From Ochotona curzoniae (taxonomy: Eukaryota > Chordata > Mammalia > Lagomorpha > Ochotonidae), in assembly GCF_017591425.1 (NCBI RefSeq), contig NW_024465751.1, forward strand, positions 9,734,001-9,798,000: DNA of 64,000 nucleotides. Direction: 5' to 3'. Shown one piece after another: positions 45,091-55,759 of this stretch (within the stretch, counting starts at the first letter, position 1; each line of letters starts with the position of its first letter). The notes beneath the pieces were generated by a model. That model ran no database searches and was not told the DNA's origin. It was given only the letters and a program-made list of their open reading frames with translations. Made by a program: the position numbers and the translations under genes.

Positions 45091-46795
45091 CTCCCTCATC
45101 TCCCCGGGATTTCATCTGAGGAAGGAGGAGCTTAGCAACTTGGTTGGTAATTGGAAACATTTTTGTGTTAAATGCTACATGGTAGAGGTGTTGTAGGCCT
45201 GCTCAGAGTTCAGGAGAAAGGGGTGTGTAGTGGATTGCTGGTTGGTTGTCAGGGATCACTGACACGAGGAGACCAGGGCCATTTGGCTCTTGGAATTTTT
45301 TTGAGGCAGATGTGAGTTTGGAACCCATTTCCCTCATGTGGCAGTTTTGATGATGGGAGAGTGGCTAAGGAAAGCCTCCAGGCTTCAGTTCGCACATCTG
45401 TGAGCTGCAGGGGCAGCCCGTGTTTGCTAGGGTGTGGAAGGTCAGGTGTGCTGCGGGGCGCAGCGGTGGGCACTCAGCCTAGTCCCCAGCGGTGGGCATG
45501 GGGCGGGAGTTCGACGGGCTCAGAAGCCACACACCGAGGTCGGGAGTAGTAGGATCGTTCTGTCAGTATGGCAAAAGGCTAATGAAGAAAGGCCGGGCAC
45601 AGTCGTCGTCTGCATGTCACAGCTCTGACAGTCACGCCTAATCCTGTGTCGGAAATGTGCGGTAATAGCTTGCATTTAAAAGCTTAAAAAAAAAGGAGAG
45701 AGAAAGATAAAAGCAGACCAGACCCTTTCACCTCCAGCTCGTTCTTCTGCTTTGCAGTCCTGTCATTCTTGCAGGGACTCAGGGCGGGAGGACTTGCGGG
45801 GCCCTGCTGCGCACCACTCTGTGCGTTTCTAGCTGGGGTTGTGGTTCTGAAAGGCGTTTCTATTGTGACCTCTCCGGAAAAGCACGGTGCCGGTGGACGT
45901 GTGGTATTTTTCCCTCCTGTTTCTTCAAGAGAAGAAAAGAAACTTGTTTCTCTTCTGAGCCATGGTTGCCTTCAAGCGAAAGAAACAAATGACCAGTCTG
46001 CTTTCTAATTATCAAAGGACATAGTGACAGCGAATTTGGATTTCTGGTGTAGGTTTATCAAGTAGGGTGGCAGATGCATCAATTAAAAAAAAAAAGTGGT
46101 GCTTTGGGGAGCAGCCAACAGTTATTTTCTTTAAATGGCCATATTCTGACTTAACGGCTTGCAGCTACTTCTCAATTGCAGGCAACAAAGTGAGTGAGAT
46201 TCTAGTGGCAAAATCAGCAGCTCACTGGAACCCGCCTTCCACTTGAGCTTTCTCTGTCACTAGAAAGCCCTTCTGTTAAATTTTGCATAAAGATCAGATG
46301 ACAAAGTGTAGCTGCTTGCAAAAGTAATAACTGCCTTGAAATTACCATAAATTTTTGTTGATTATGTGTAATTGGGCATCTTTTTATCCTAATTACTTGC
46401 ATTTAATTTCACTGTCTGCTTAAGCAGTGAAGATGGTTTTCATATTGTCTTGAGAGTGAGTACCAAGGCGAGGCTGCTCCAGTGTGGCCTCGGAAAGTGG
46501 TCTGTTTGGTGACGCACTTTGGAGGAATATTATTGTGCCAGGAGTCTTGAGCGTGGAGAACCCAGTGCTTAGAAATGCAGTTGGTTTAATGATGAGGCTC
46601 TGAGTGTGGAGAGTTGAGTTGTGGAGTTCTGATGTATTGGTGTCTGCATTCCATTTGGGGAAGTAGTTAACTCCCTCTTTTTATACATAGTAAACTTTCT
46701 GCTTCAAAGGGTTTTTTTTTTTTTTTTTTTGCAGGAAGGGTAAGAAGGTATGGAGGAGAATATCTTCTGCCCCATCCCAGTTGGAAGGCATAGGT
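45091..46795. other. DERL1 intron 7, unique stretch
   Basis: No exon or RNA gene recognised. A poly-T run lies at 46711-46730. Several short ORFs without motif. Confidence 0.4.
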
Positions 46796-47000
46796 GTAGT
46801 CAGTAGAACAGGCACGGTGTGAGGCTCCTGAGTCAGGCTGCCTGAGTTTGAATCCTGTCACTTGAAAAGATCTTTACCCAACCTCATCTCCCTTTTCCTG
46901 TAGCAGTAGTGTGTACTTCCTAGGGCTGGGAGGTTCTGATGAGTTTATTGATGTGCTGTGCCTGTTACAAGGTAAATCCTTAATGAATGACAGGTCCACA
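46796..47000 (+). repeat. MIR element
   Basis: CTGAGTCAGGCTGCCTGAGT, TTGAATCCTGTCACTTG, and CCTAATGAATGA-like end with TGCCTGTTACAAGGTAAATC follow the MIR consensus. Confidence 0.8.
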
Positions 47001-47171
47001 TGTCTTCTGTGTAACATTGTGTGCCAAGGGCAGGTATCTGTTATGGCTTGGCACCTGTGCTGCTAAGAGAGGTTTATCCATGGTATCAGATCATGCTGTT
47101 TCTAGACAAATTTTAAACATGAAGATCTGATAAATGAAATAGGTTAAAACACATTTTCAGTTTTTACAAAA

Positions 47172-47450
47172 ATCTTACTCTTTTTTTAATCATAGTGAGT
47201 GAATTACAGAGAATGTTTGCACACGAATTCCCATCTACTGGTTCATTTCTGCAAATGCCCACAGGGGCTGGGACAGGGTCGGGCTAAACTCAGTCCAACT
47301 CTCTTATATGGATGTCAGGGACTCATGTCCTTGTAATGTCACCCAGCAGGAAGTTGGAATCTGGGATAGACCTGGGACTCGAGCCCAAACATTCCAATCC
47401 GCGATGTGTGTGTTCCATGCAGTGCCTTAACAGCGGCTCTTCCCCTGTCA
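47172..47450 (-). repeat. Diverged CSINE, antisense
   Basis: CTCTTTTTTTAATCATAGTG, CTACTGGTTCATTTCTGCAA, CAGCAGGAAGTTGGAATCTG, ending GCAGTGCCTTAACAGCGGC. Confidence 0.7.
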
Positions 47451-48070
47451 GTTTTATAATGTAGGCGGTCAAGAATGGGAGCACAGACTTGGTTTTCTGA
47501 GCTGTTGTGTGACTCGTTATTTTATAAGGTGGGAAGTCCTTGCACCTTTTTGGGCCATGGCTTTCCTATTGCCTATGAAGTGGGAAGAAGGCATTTAGAG
47601 GACAGATTATGTGTTAAAACATGCCTAATCCTGCAAGTCATAAGCCTTTTTCCCAGTCCTTCCGATGGACTCAGGAGAAAGCATTGCACACAGCCAGCCT
47701 GTGGACTTGGCTTTGGAAAAGAAATTTATTGTACATCCTTTGATCCAGTTTGATCCATATTTAGATATACCAAGATGCTGTCACTCCCTCTTTCTGGTGG
47801 TTGGGCTTGTGGGTGTAATATTTTTGTTCTGCATGAATTACTTTTATAATCAGAAAAGAAAATGTTGGAGTGTGATTTTAACTGAAAGCTTGATAGACTT
47901 AAGAAATGGGCAAAGCAAGTGCCATCTGTGGTCAGGGCTTTGAGCTAGGTGCTGAAGTAAAACATGGTCCTGGCCTGGTTCAGGAGAGGGAGACGCACTT
48001 GGGCCTCACCTAACCACGCGAATTGTTCTCCTGAATTGTTCTCCTCGTCCTGTTTTCCTCTCTGCTGCAG

Positions 48071-48209
48071 GTACCGCTGGCTGCCCAGCAGGAGAGGAGG
48101 GGTGTCCGGCTTTGGTGTGCCGCCTGCTAGCATGAGGCGAGCTGCTGATCAGAACGCCGGAGGTGGAAGACACAACTGGGGCCAGGGGTTCCGACTTGGA
48201 GACCAGTGA
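48071..48209 (+). CDS. DERL1: DERL1 coding exon 8 and stop
   Basis: Acceptor CTCTGCTGCAG; completes Leu206, then YRWLPSRRGGVSGFGVPPAS and the C-terminus, TGA at 48207-48209. The tail is polar and basic, and ends WGQGFRLGDQ (residues 242-251), the SHP-type motif by which Derlin-1 binds the p97/VCP N-domain. Residue 231 is Ala in a glycine run where I recall Gly in human. Confidence 0.98.
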
Positions 48210-49487
48210 AGGCACGGTCCTGACCTGCCCAGCAGCTGCTCCACTCAGACGGCGTTCCTCCCGGGGCGGGGTGTCCCTAACCACCGCATTCTAGCTAATG
48301 CTGTTGGACCTGACCCACACTGAATGTAGTCTTTGAGTATGAGACAAGATTTTTTTAAATCCTGGAGAAAAATACAAGTGTTCTCAAGTTTCATAATTCT
48401 CATTCAAGTTCTTACTGCTATGAAGAGCAAATATCAACTGCGCAAATTTCAAAACTTGATTTTTTTTGGTGTCTTTCCTTTTCCCTTTTCGTCTGAATGA
48501 TGGGCTTTTAGCATCAAGCTGGGTGTGTGGGGTTGGGTAACCAAGCCCTAATCAGAAGGACTCTCCTTGCACACTTGCCTCCCTCCTGCTTTTCCCAAGC
48601 CCTTAAGATGGTTCTGCCTTTGACAGCTCTTTATTTATTGATTTTTGCCAAGGCGTGGTCACAAGGAAGCAGTTCACGCGTTCTCCCCCTTTGCGCTTTG
48701 GCGGCAGAACTGTGACAATAGGGGAGAAGATGAAGCAGTGGATGAAGCGCTTCTTCAGTCCTGGGAATTGCTTTGAACTGGCAGCAGTGGCGACCGTTTG
48801 CCACGTCTTCAGATGTTTTTATAAAACACCTCTGGGCCAGCAAGGGCCACAGATTCGTACTGAGGAGAGCTGAGGGGGGTGTTGCGAAGCATCTGCCCCC
48901 CAAGTTACGTACTTACAGCTGTGGTGGAGTTGTAACACAGGGGCTAGATTCAAGCGGTGGTGGACACAGGCCCTTCGCGTTTCCCGTGCAGGGCAGCCTG
49001 GCCTTGTGTTGCCAGCATAGTTGAGTGGTGCTGTGTTGGAAGGCTCCACATCACACTGGCTGCAGGGAGTGCTCTCCGGGGAGGCTGCTGGCTGTGGGTT
49101 CCATTTAACTCTCCTTCGGCGTGGGTGTGTTCCCTGAAAGCTGCAGGAGAGCCCCTCAGACCCTGTTTAAATTGTATTTCTTTGGTGTGTGTGTCCCCCC
49201 AACCCCTTTTTAGTCAAGCATTGCAGTTCATTGTGAGGAGGAGGTACAGCTCTTTTTGTGTGTAGATAATGTTTTAAAGCCCATATCCGCTCATCCAATT
49301 GAATCATTGCATAACCTGGCCTGGTGATGGCTCTGGATGGTTTGAGTTTGAGGTGCTTTGTTATTTGAGTCCTGGATGTACAAGCTCTGTGAGCCTGACC
49401 GGCTCAAGTACCTGCAGCTCCTTCTCCTACATGGGCTGTTTCCATCAGAGCTTGGAGCCTGGCCCCTCACTGCTTGGCTCCTCACCA

Positions 49488-49493
49488 AATAAA
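49488..49493 (+). terminator. DERL1: Proximal polyadenylation signal AATAAA
   Basis: Canonical hexamer about 1.28 kb after the stop. A T-run and TGTATGTTGTGTTTCTC (about 49537-49553) downstream provide a GT-rich element. Confidence 0.65.
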
Positions 49494-50273
49494 GTTACGA
49501 AGTTTTTTTTTTAGGCCACAGTGTTTCACACAGTTATTGTATGTTGTGTTTCTCTTATGAGAGCAAACTGCTGGGAGCAGTGTTGAGTGGCTGCCATACT
49601 TTGAGCCCACAGAAAGGCTTTGAACAAACGCTGTGTTCCAGCGGTATGACTGGTCGTTCCCCACTGAAGCCAGGATGTGTGTCGTAGCAGGAAGTGGGCA
49701 TTTGAAGGGAGCTTCTCATTTTTAATAGAGCTTGTTGGTGTGGACCTCTGAGGCTCCATTTATGTAATAGGATTCTGTGTGTGTGTGTGCTAGGAGTGTG
49801 TATGAGCTTTCACTGTCATGGGTTTTGCTGTGGTCGTGCAACCACAATGGAACTTCCTCGTGAAGTTTAGAAGCCATCATGGCTCTTGGCTGCATGTGCA
49901 CTCAGTGTTGAGAGGAATCCCTGGTGGGGAGTGAGCTGGGGTGTCCTGGCTGCACTCCGAGAACTGTGCCTGCCTGAGAATGCTCAAGTTTTCCTACAGG
50001 TTTGCAAGTATTCAGAATGCTTCAGCTCAAGGCGCAGTGTTCAGCCAAGTCTCCCGTTCAACACACTTGGGAAGGTGGTGTTTGTATTGCCGTTGTCCGC
50101 ATTACTTGCCTGCTTCTCTGGTGTAATTTTACCACAACAAACTTTTTTTTTTCCTGATTTGCAAGCAAGACAAGATATGACTGTGGATTCTTGTTATGAA
50201 TTGAAAAATCCTTACTTTGTATAGAGGACTTCTCTGTTAACTCATGCTTTTGTTAGTAAAAAACAAATTGTTG

Positions 50274-50279
50274 ATTAAA
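50274..50279 (+). terminator. DERL1: Distal polyadenylation signal ATTAAA
   Basis: Common variant hexamer about 2.07 kb after the stop, followed by T-rich sequence. It is the last good signal before repeats resume at about 50.7 kb. Confidence 0.55.
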
Positions 50280-50679
50280 ATATACAGCTTGAAATTTTGT
50301 TAAGTTTCTATGTAACATGCTGCTGTCACTTAGTTCACTAATTGTCCCTTGATGAACATTTGGGGTCTCTGGGGTTGTTTATCTATGTGAGGGACACTGC
50401 AGAACGTGTAGTATAAGGTTTTGTTCACACCTTGGAGAAAATCTGGATGAATTCCTGGGAGTGGAAGTCCTGAAGTTTCATCTTAATGAAGGAGGATGCA
50501 TCTGAGCTTTGAGTTGAAGTCCTGTTTGTCTGTAGCGTGCTCGAGGCATTTCTTCCTAAAACAAGTTTCACGTAACAGATTCCAGCAGACGTAACAATGT
50601 GCGGATTTACAGGGTGCCATGTGATGTTTAGTTGTGTATCCACACTGTCTACTCTTGGGCATTTCTGTGACACTTACCC

Positions 50680-50760
50680 AGGATCAGCAGGAAGCTGGAT
50701 CTAAAGTGAAGTGTTTGAACCCAGCACTCCCAGTATGGGGTGTGGCTGTCCCACCTGACT
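50680..50760 (-). repeat. CSINE remnant
   Basis: CAGCAGGAAGCTGGATCTAA and GAACCCAGCACTCCCAGTAT are a short antisense piece of an old C-repeat. Confidence 0.5.
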
Positions 50761-50875
50761 ATTTTGGAATCTTAAAGGGATTGAAGCACTTGGTTAAGAT
50801 CAAGAAGCTGGCAGGTGCCAACCCAGAATTACAGCTTTGCTCCCTTACAGTTCAGGAGCCAAAGCAGATGTACTT

Positions 50876-51203
50876 GGGACATACTTTTTATTCATTTATT
50901 TTTATTGGAAAGTCAGTCATACAGAGAGGAAGATCTTCTGTCCAATGATTCACTCCCCAAGTGGCTGCAATGGCCGGTGCTGTACTGATCTGAAGCCAGG
51001 AGCCAGGAGCGTCTTCTATGTCTCCCATGTGGGTGCAGGGTCCCAAGGCTTTGGGCCGTCCTCAACGCTTTCCCAGACTACAAGCAGGGAGCTGGGTGGG
51101 AAGCGGAGCTGCTGGGATTAGAACTGGCGCCCAAATGGGATCCTTGCAAGTGCAAGGCGAGGACTTAAGCTACTAGGCTACTGTGCTGGACTCTGGACAT
51201 ACT
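50876..51203 (-). repeat. Young CSINE with imperfect target duplication
   Basis: Antisense copy ending GCTACTGTGCTGGACTC. GGGACATACTTTT on the left and TGGACATACTCTT on the right form the duplication. Confidence 0.88.
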
Positions 51204-52199
51204 CTTCATGAGAACTTTCTGCTGGGGCAGTTTGTTGTAGGGACATATCTGAGTTGTTGAAGATGGGAAGTTAATTTAGTTTGATAAGCTGCCAAAATTT
51301 AAGTGAAAAATAGTCTTGGATGGGATTTACCTGGAAAGATTGGCAGGCGGTCCCAGGTTGAGATGGGGAAAGATTCTTCATTCTAAGTAGGGCAAATGCT
51401 GCAAGAAACAGCAGGGGCAAGGGGGTTTGAGAAGAGAAATGTATGGCTGTGTGTGCAGAACACAGTGAGGGAGTGGCAGGGAAAGGCTGCCAAGTGGAAG
51501 GGGGCTTAGTCTGGAAGAAGCTTGTGATATGATTTAAACTGCCATCTGAGCAATCAGGAACCATGGAAAGGTTGTCACATTTGTTCTCTAGGAAGTGGCT
51601 GGCAGCAGTATGGGGGTAGGGAGTCAGGATTAGGGAGAGCAGAAGCTGAGGGCAAGATGTTTAGTGTCGGTTTTGGGGTGCAGGTGGAAGATTAAGATTG
51701 ATCTACACCATGGAATTGGGGCTGGGTTGGTGTGGTTTACCCGAGAAAGAATCCCTGGGACTTAATGAGGAAGAGGAGGGCTTGGGTGAAGGGCTTTCCT
51801 TTGGTTATCTGTTTACAGAGCACTGCTTAAACAAGGTGTCATCTCCAGCTGAGCTTCATCTCCATCTGCTGGTGAAGGTCAGTGTCTTCCCATTTGGTCC
51901 TTGGGCTCCAGATCTCTGTGACACATCTCACACCTGTGGTCCTTAATGCCTCTCCCTTGGTCTGTGAGCATCAGACCACTGCATCCCAGGCATGGCTGTA
52001 CCCCACAGCAGAACATGGGCCTGCCATGTCACAAGGCTTCTGTTATTTGCTCTATATCAAGTTTGATGGTAATGATGCTGGTGGGAACTTGTCTTCCGAG
52101 AGCATTAAAAGATTTTTATTTTTCCTACCCTGAAATAAGGTAATAAAAGAGGTTAGAGATAATGCGAAGAATGGATTCAAATTTAAAATACTTTTTAAA
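51204..52199. other. Intergenic, L2-like relic, no gene seen
   Basis: 51340-51690, with GGCAGGGAAAGGCTGCCAAG and ATGGAAAGGTTGTCACATTT, is in the style of old L2-like repeats. The rest is unique. Confidence 0.4.
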
Positions 52200-52445
52200 A
52201 AGGTAGTAAGCTAAGACACTGCTTGGGATCCTGCGTCTGCTGTGGAAATGCTGTTTTTGAGTCTGGATTTTGCCCCTGAGCTTCCAGCTTCCTGTGGCAT
52301 GGTTCAAATATGGAGTAGCTGCCACCTCAAATGGGTGGAATTCCTAGTTCCTGGGCTTGGCTTCACCCAGCCGTGACTGTTGCAGATACCTGGGCAGTGA
52401 ACCAGCAGGTGGGGGAGCTCTGTCTGTCTTCCAAATACATTTTAA
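52200..52445 (+). repeat. Diverged CSINE, sense
   Basis: AGGTAGTAAGCTAAGACACT head, CTGGGCTTGGCTTCACCCAG and GGCAGTGAACCAGCAGGTGG. Confidence 0.65.
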
Positions 52446-53149
52446 AAGAAAGGCAGCGAAGCAGCTTCCATCTACTCCTGTAATTATCTCCTGATGGGTG
52501 CTGGTGTAATTTGGACAAAGGAAACAAGATACAGACGAAAGGCGAGCAAGACTGGGAAGATTCATTGAAGAGCTCAGTTGAACTACATGTGCATTGAGAG
52601 GGAAGGAGAGGCTCCTGCCGTGTCAGTGGGGCCCAGGGATCCCCCAGGAGGTGTTTGTTAAGCTCGCTCTGTCATTGGAAGCCTGAACCTGACTCAGATG
52701 GAGCTGCTGTCTCCTCTGTTGGTGCTCGTTGGGATTGATTCACTGAGTGGCCTTGTTGGTTGAGGGCGAGCCCTGCCAGCTGAAGGGAGCCTTTGGAATT
52801 TGATTGTAGTTGTCCTGTGATAGAAGTGGCAAACCTGACTGTAAAGGATGTAAGGCCCATCTGTCCCACACTAGGCCCTTCTAGACCAGAGGCTCTTCCT
52901 TGGAGGTGTCTGGGCCCCATATCGGAAAGGAAGGATTGGGACTTTACACCATCACATGCACTGGGTAAGGAACTTTATAGGGAGCAAGGAGGGCTCTGGT
53001 AAGTTTAGCAAAAAGGAAATGGATTGGAAAACTCCAGCCTAGCTCACAGGTTCCAGGGACCTGCTGAGAACCCTTACTGGAAAGGGAGCCTGGGAGCAGG
53101 CACGGACCTCATCCCATCTCTTCCTAGGCTAAACCAGAAAGGTCTAATT
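52446..53149. other. Intergenic, no gene seen
   Basis: No repeat or exon recognised. Confidence 0.35.
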
Positions 53150-53420
53150 GAGGATCTTGAGGTGACGTGGTCATGCTGCGTTACCCGGGTGTGTCTTGAA
53201 TCTGATGACAAGCATCCAATGAAAGGGGAGATTGAGAACTGCAAGGGGAGGAAGCAGAGGCACAGTGGAGGCGGTCATGTGATGACAGAGGCTGGGACTG
53301 GAGGAGGAATGTCTGGAGCCACTAGCAACAGGAGAGGCGAGAGGCAGAATCTTCCTCGGAGCTTCCTGCCAAGTGGCCTGCCAACACCTTGCCCTCACAC
53401 ATTTGGCCTCTGACTGTGCA
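53150..53420 (+). repeat. MaLR/MLT1-like LTR fragment
   Basis: GAGGATCTTGAGGTGACGTG, CCCGGGTGTGTCTTGAATCT, GTCATGTGATGACAGAGGCT and CCAACACCTTGCCC follow the order of MLT-type ('aaggatcttgagatggggag...ccgacaccttgatttt') LTR consensus sequence. Family name from memory. Confidence 0.5.
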
Positions 53421-53433
53421 AGCATGAGTGTCT

Positions 53434-53690
53434 TCTTTCTTTATTTAGTTTGACAGGCAGAGAAGATCTCTCATTCACTCCTATTAATTCTCCAAATGCC
53501 TACAGTAGCTGGGGCTGGGCCAGGCCAGAACCTGGGAGCTCAGTCTGGTCTCCTACTGGGTACCTGGGACCAGTTACTTGAATTGTCACCTGTTGCCTCC
53601 CAGGGTGCGCATTAACAGGAAGCTGGACTTAAGACTCCAAGCTGGACACTGATAAAGGATAAAGTTGTGTCAATGATTACACCAAATGCT
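53434..53690 (-). repeat. Older CSINE, antisense
   Basis: TTTATTTAGTTTGACAGGCA, TTAATTCTCCAAATGCCTAC, TTAACAGGAAGCTGGACTTA. Confidence 0.7.
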
Positions 53691-53734
53691 TTCCCCTTTG
53701 GCTTCAATTTCCTGAGGGTGGGGTGGGGAGAAGA

Positions 53735-53932
53735 GAAAGCATGAGAGTTCTGCAGTGGCTGGGGCTGGGGCTAAAGCTAGGAACCAAGACCAAAAGTCTC
53801 CCACGTGAGAGGGAGGAACCCAGTGACTTGGGCCGTCCCTACTGCTCGCCAGAGTCCACCTGAGCAGCACGCTGGAGTCAGGAGCCAGAGCCGGGAATGG
53901 AACTCTGATGTTGAATGCCAGGCTAAACCTAT
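53735..53932 (-). repeat. CSINE fragment, antisense
   Basis: CAGTGGCTGGGGCTGGGGCT, AGTCTCCCACGTGAGAGGGA, TTGAATGCCAGGCTAAACC. Confidence 0.6.
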
Positions 53933-55424
53933 ACCCCATGGAGACGAAATTTCCATAATCACCAAAGTGGCAGTAATTCGTAGCAGCAGCCTTGGGTCCC
54001 TGAGGTACTGCGACAGCTTCCTGTGTGTCTTTAGTTCCTTAGCACAGAAACTGGCTATCATGTGCCATCCTCTGAGATGAGCCTTGCAATCTGTATCCAG
54101 CTCTGAGAGGTTGAGCGCTCCAGTCCCTCCTGGGAGAGGTGGCCTGCAGGCACCTCTGCGTCCCTGAGAAGGCCCTGGTGGAGAAGTTGGCCAGCAGGCT
54201 TCTGTCTGCATCACAGGGCAGCATCATGAGCAAAGCAGCACAAACATGGGATATCTAAGATAAACTCAACATGAGCTTTAGGCCAGAGGGGGGACCTAAA
54301 AGATGACCCAAATTACATACTTTCAGACTGGTTTTGGATGTAGAACTTGATTTGGATGAAACCTCAAATCTTAAAGACAAGTGAAGCTGACCTGACTTAG
54401 GAAGGAAGGAAGAGAGAGGGGTCAGTATTCCTGCTTCAACAACAATCTCCCCTGTTTCACTCCCTGTTGGCATGCTCTACTGAATCCTGTGGACTTCCCT
54501 TCTATTATTGAAAAGGATTCCCTTGGAATTAACTTTGCTTTTTGCCCTGCACTGATGGTTTTTTAGGGGCTCATGGATAGCTCTCCCCTTTCCCGCCTCT
54601 CCTGGGAAGTGTTGGAGAAATAGTTACTAGCTGGAGATCAAAGATGTTCACACCATTAGTGAGAAAAGCTGGCGGGAAGATGGAATTTGAGGTGTAGCCA
54701 TGTGGACTTACTGAAACTAGCTTGAAGGTCACCCCTGGCTCCGCTGGGGAAGGGTGGTGTCTCCAGGATGAGCAGGGAAGATGCTGTGGCAGGCCCTTGC
54801 CAGCTTGGCAAGGGCTCAGCTCAGTTCCTTCTGCTCCCCTTTGGGGAGGAAAAAATGAAGGGTTCAGGAGTAAGTATTTCCTGCTCAAAATGTTCCCTGC
54901 TGTTCCCCTTTACGAGACAAAGACTCCACTGGGAGTCCCTGGACCCAAGTTTGACAAATTGTGTATTAGATGGTTAGACTGACATCCTCAACAACAGTTC
55001 CCAAGTCTCCATCATGAATCACCACCCAGCTCTGTTTCCTGTTCAAAGCACAAGCCTGAGTAGGTAGCCAGGTGCAGTGGTGGGACAGCAACTGCCAGAA
55101 CACGAGTGTCCTCTACTGTGTCCTTTGCAGGTGCCTTAGACTGGACGAGGACGAGTGGGGATTGTGCAGGGGCTGTTGGGGGCGGGGCTGACAGCATCCT
55201 GCATCATTTCAGCTCACGTTATATCGGCCAGCACTTACTGCCTAATGCCAACCGAACGCGTAGCAAGCTCAGAAATGCTGACTCTTTCTGTGTGCACAGA
55301 AGGCCAACAAAATGGAGTCTGGAGAACAGAAGGCAGTACAAGGTCACGGTCACAGAAATACAGCCCAGCCAACAAAAGCAATTACAGAGCAAATCAGCGC
55401 TTCAAGTCTAAAGAGCACATCATT
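53933..55424. other. Intergenic, no gene seen
   Basis: Unique-looking; only short ORFs. A degraded MIR-like or L2-like piece is possible but was not resolved. Confidence 0.35.
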
Positions 55425-55759
55425 AAAATGCTGCTGCATTGGGCCCGGTGCAGTAGCCTAGCAGCTAAATCCTCATCTTGCACGTGCTGGGATCCCATAT
55501 GGGCGCCAGTTCTAATACCAGCAGCCCTGCTTCCCTTCCAGCTCCTTGCTTGTGACCTGGGAAAGCAGATGAGGACAGCCCAAAGCCTTGGGATCCTGCA
55601 CCCTTGTGGGAGACCTGGAAGAAGCTCTGGCTCCTGACTTCGGATCACTCAGCTCTGGCTGTTGTGGCCACTTTGGGGAGTGGATCAGTGCACGGCAGAT
55701 CTTCCTTTCTGTATGACTTTGCAATAAAAATAAATAAATATTTTAAAAAATGCTGCTGC
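55425..55759 (+). repeat. Young CSINE with perfect 13-bp target duplication
   Basis: Sense copy with GGGCCCGGTGCAGTAGCCTA head and ATAAAAATAAATAAATA tail. AAAATGCTGCTGC flanks it at 55425-55437 and 55747-55759. Confidence 0.95.

Larger units (their letters stand above)
48210..50300 (+). other. DERL1: DERL1 3' UTR
   Basis: Sequence after the stop, free of SINE insertions for about 2.1 kb while the surrounding DNA is SINE-rich. This fits a retained 3' UTR, and the length agrees with a roughly 3-kb mRNA. Two possible poly(A) signals lie at 49488 and 50274. Confidence 0.7.

Noticed and set aside
53024..53413. 129-codon plus-strand ORF
   Set aside because: Runs through an old LTR-like repeat; no domain.
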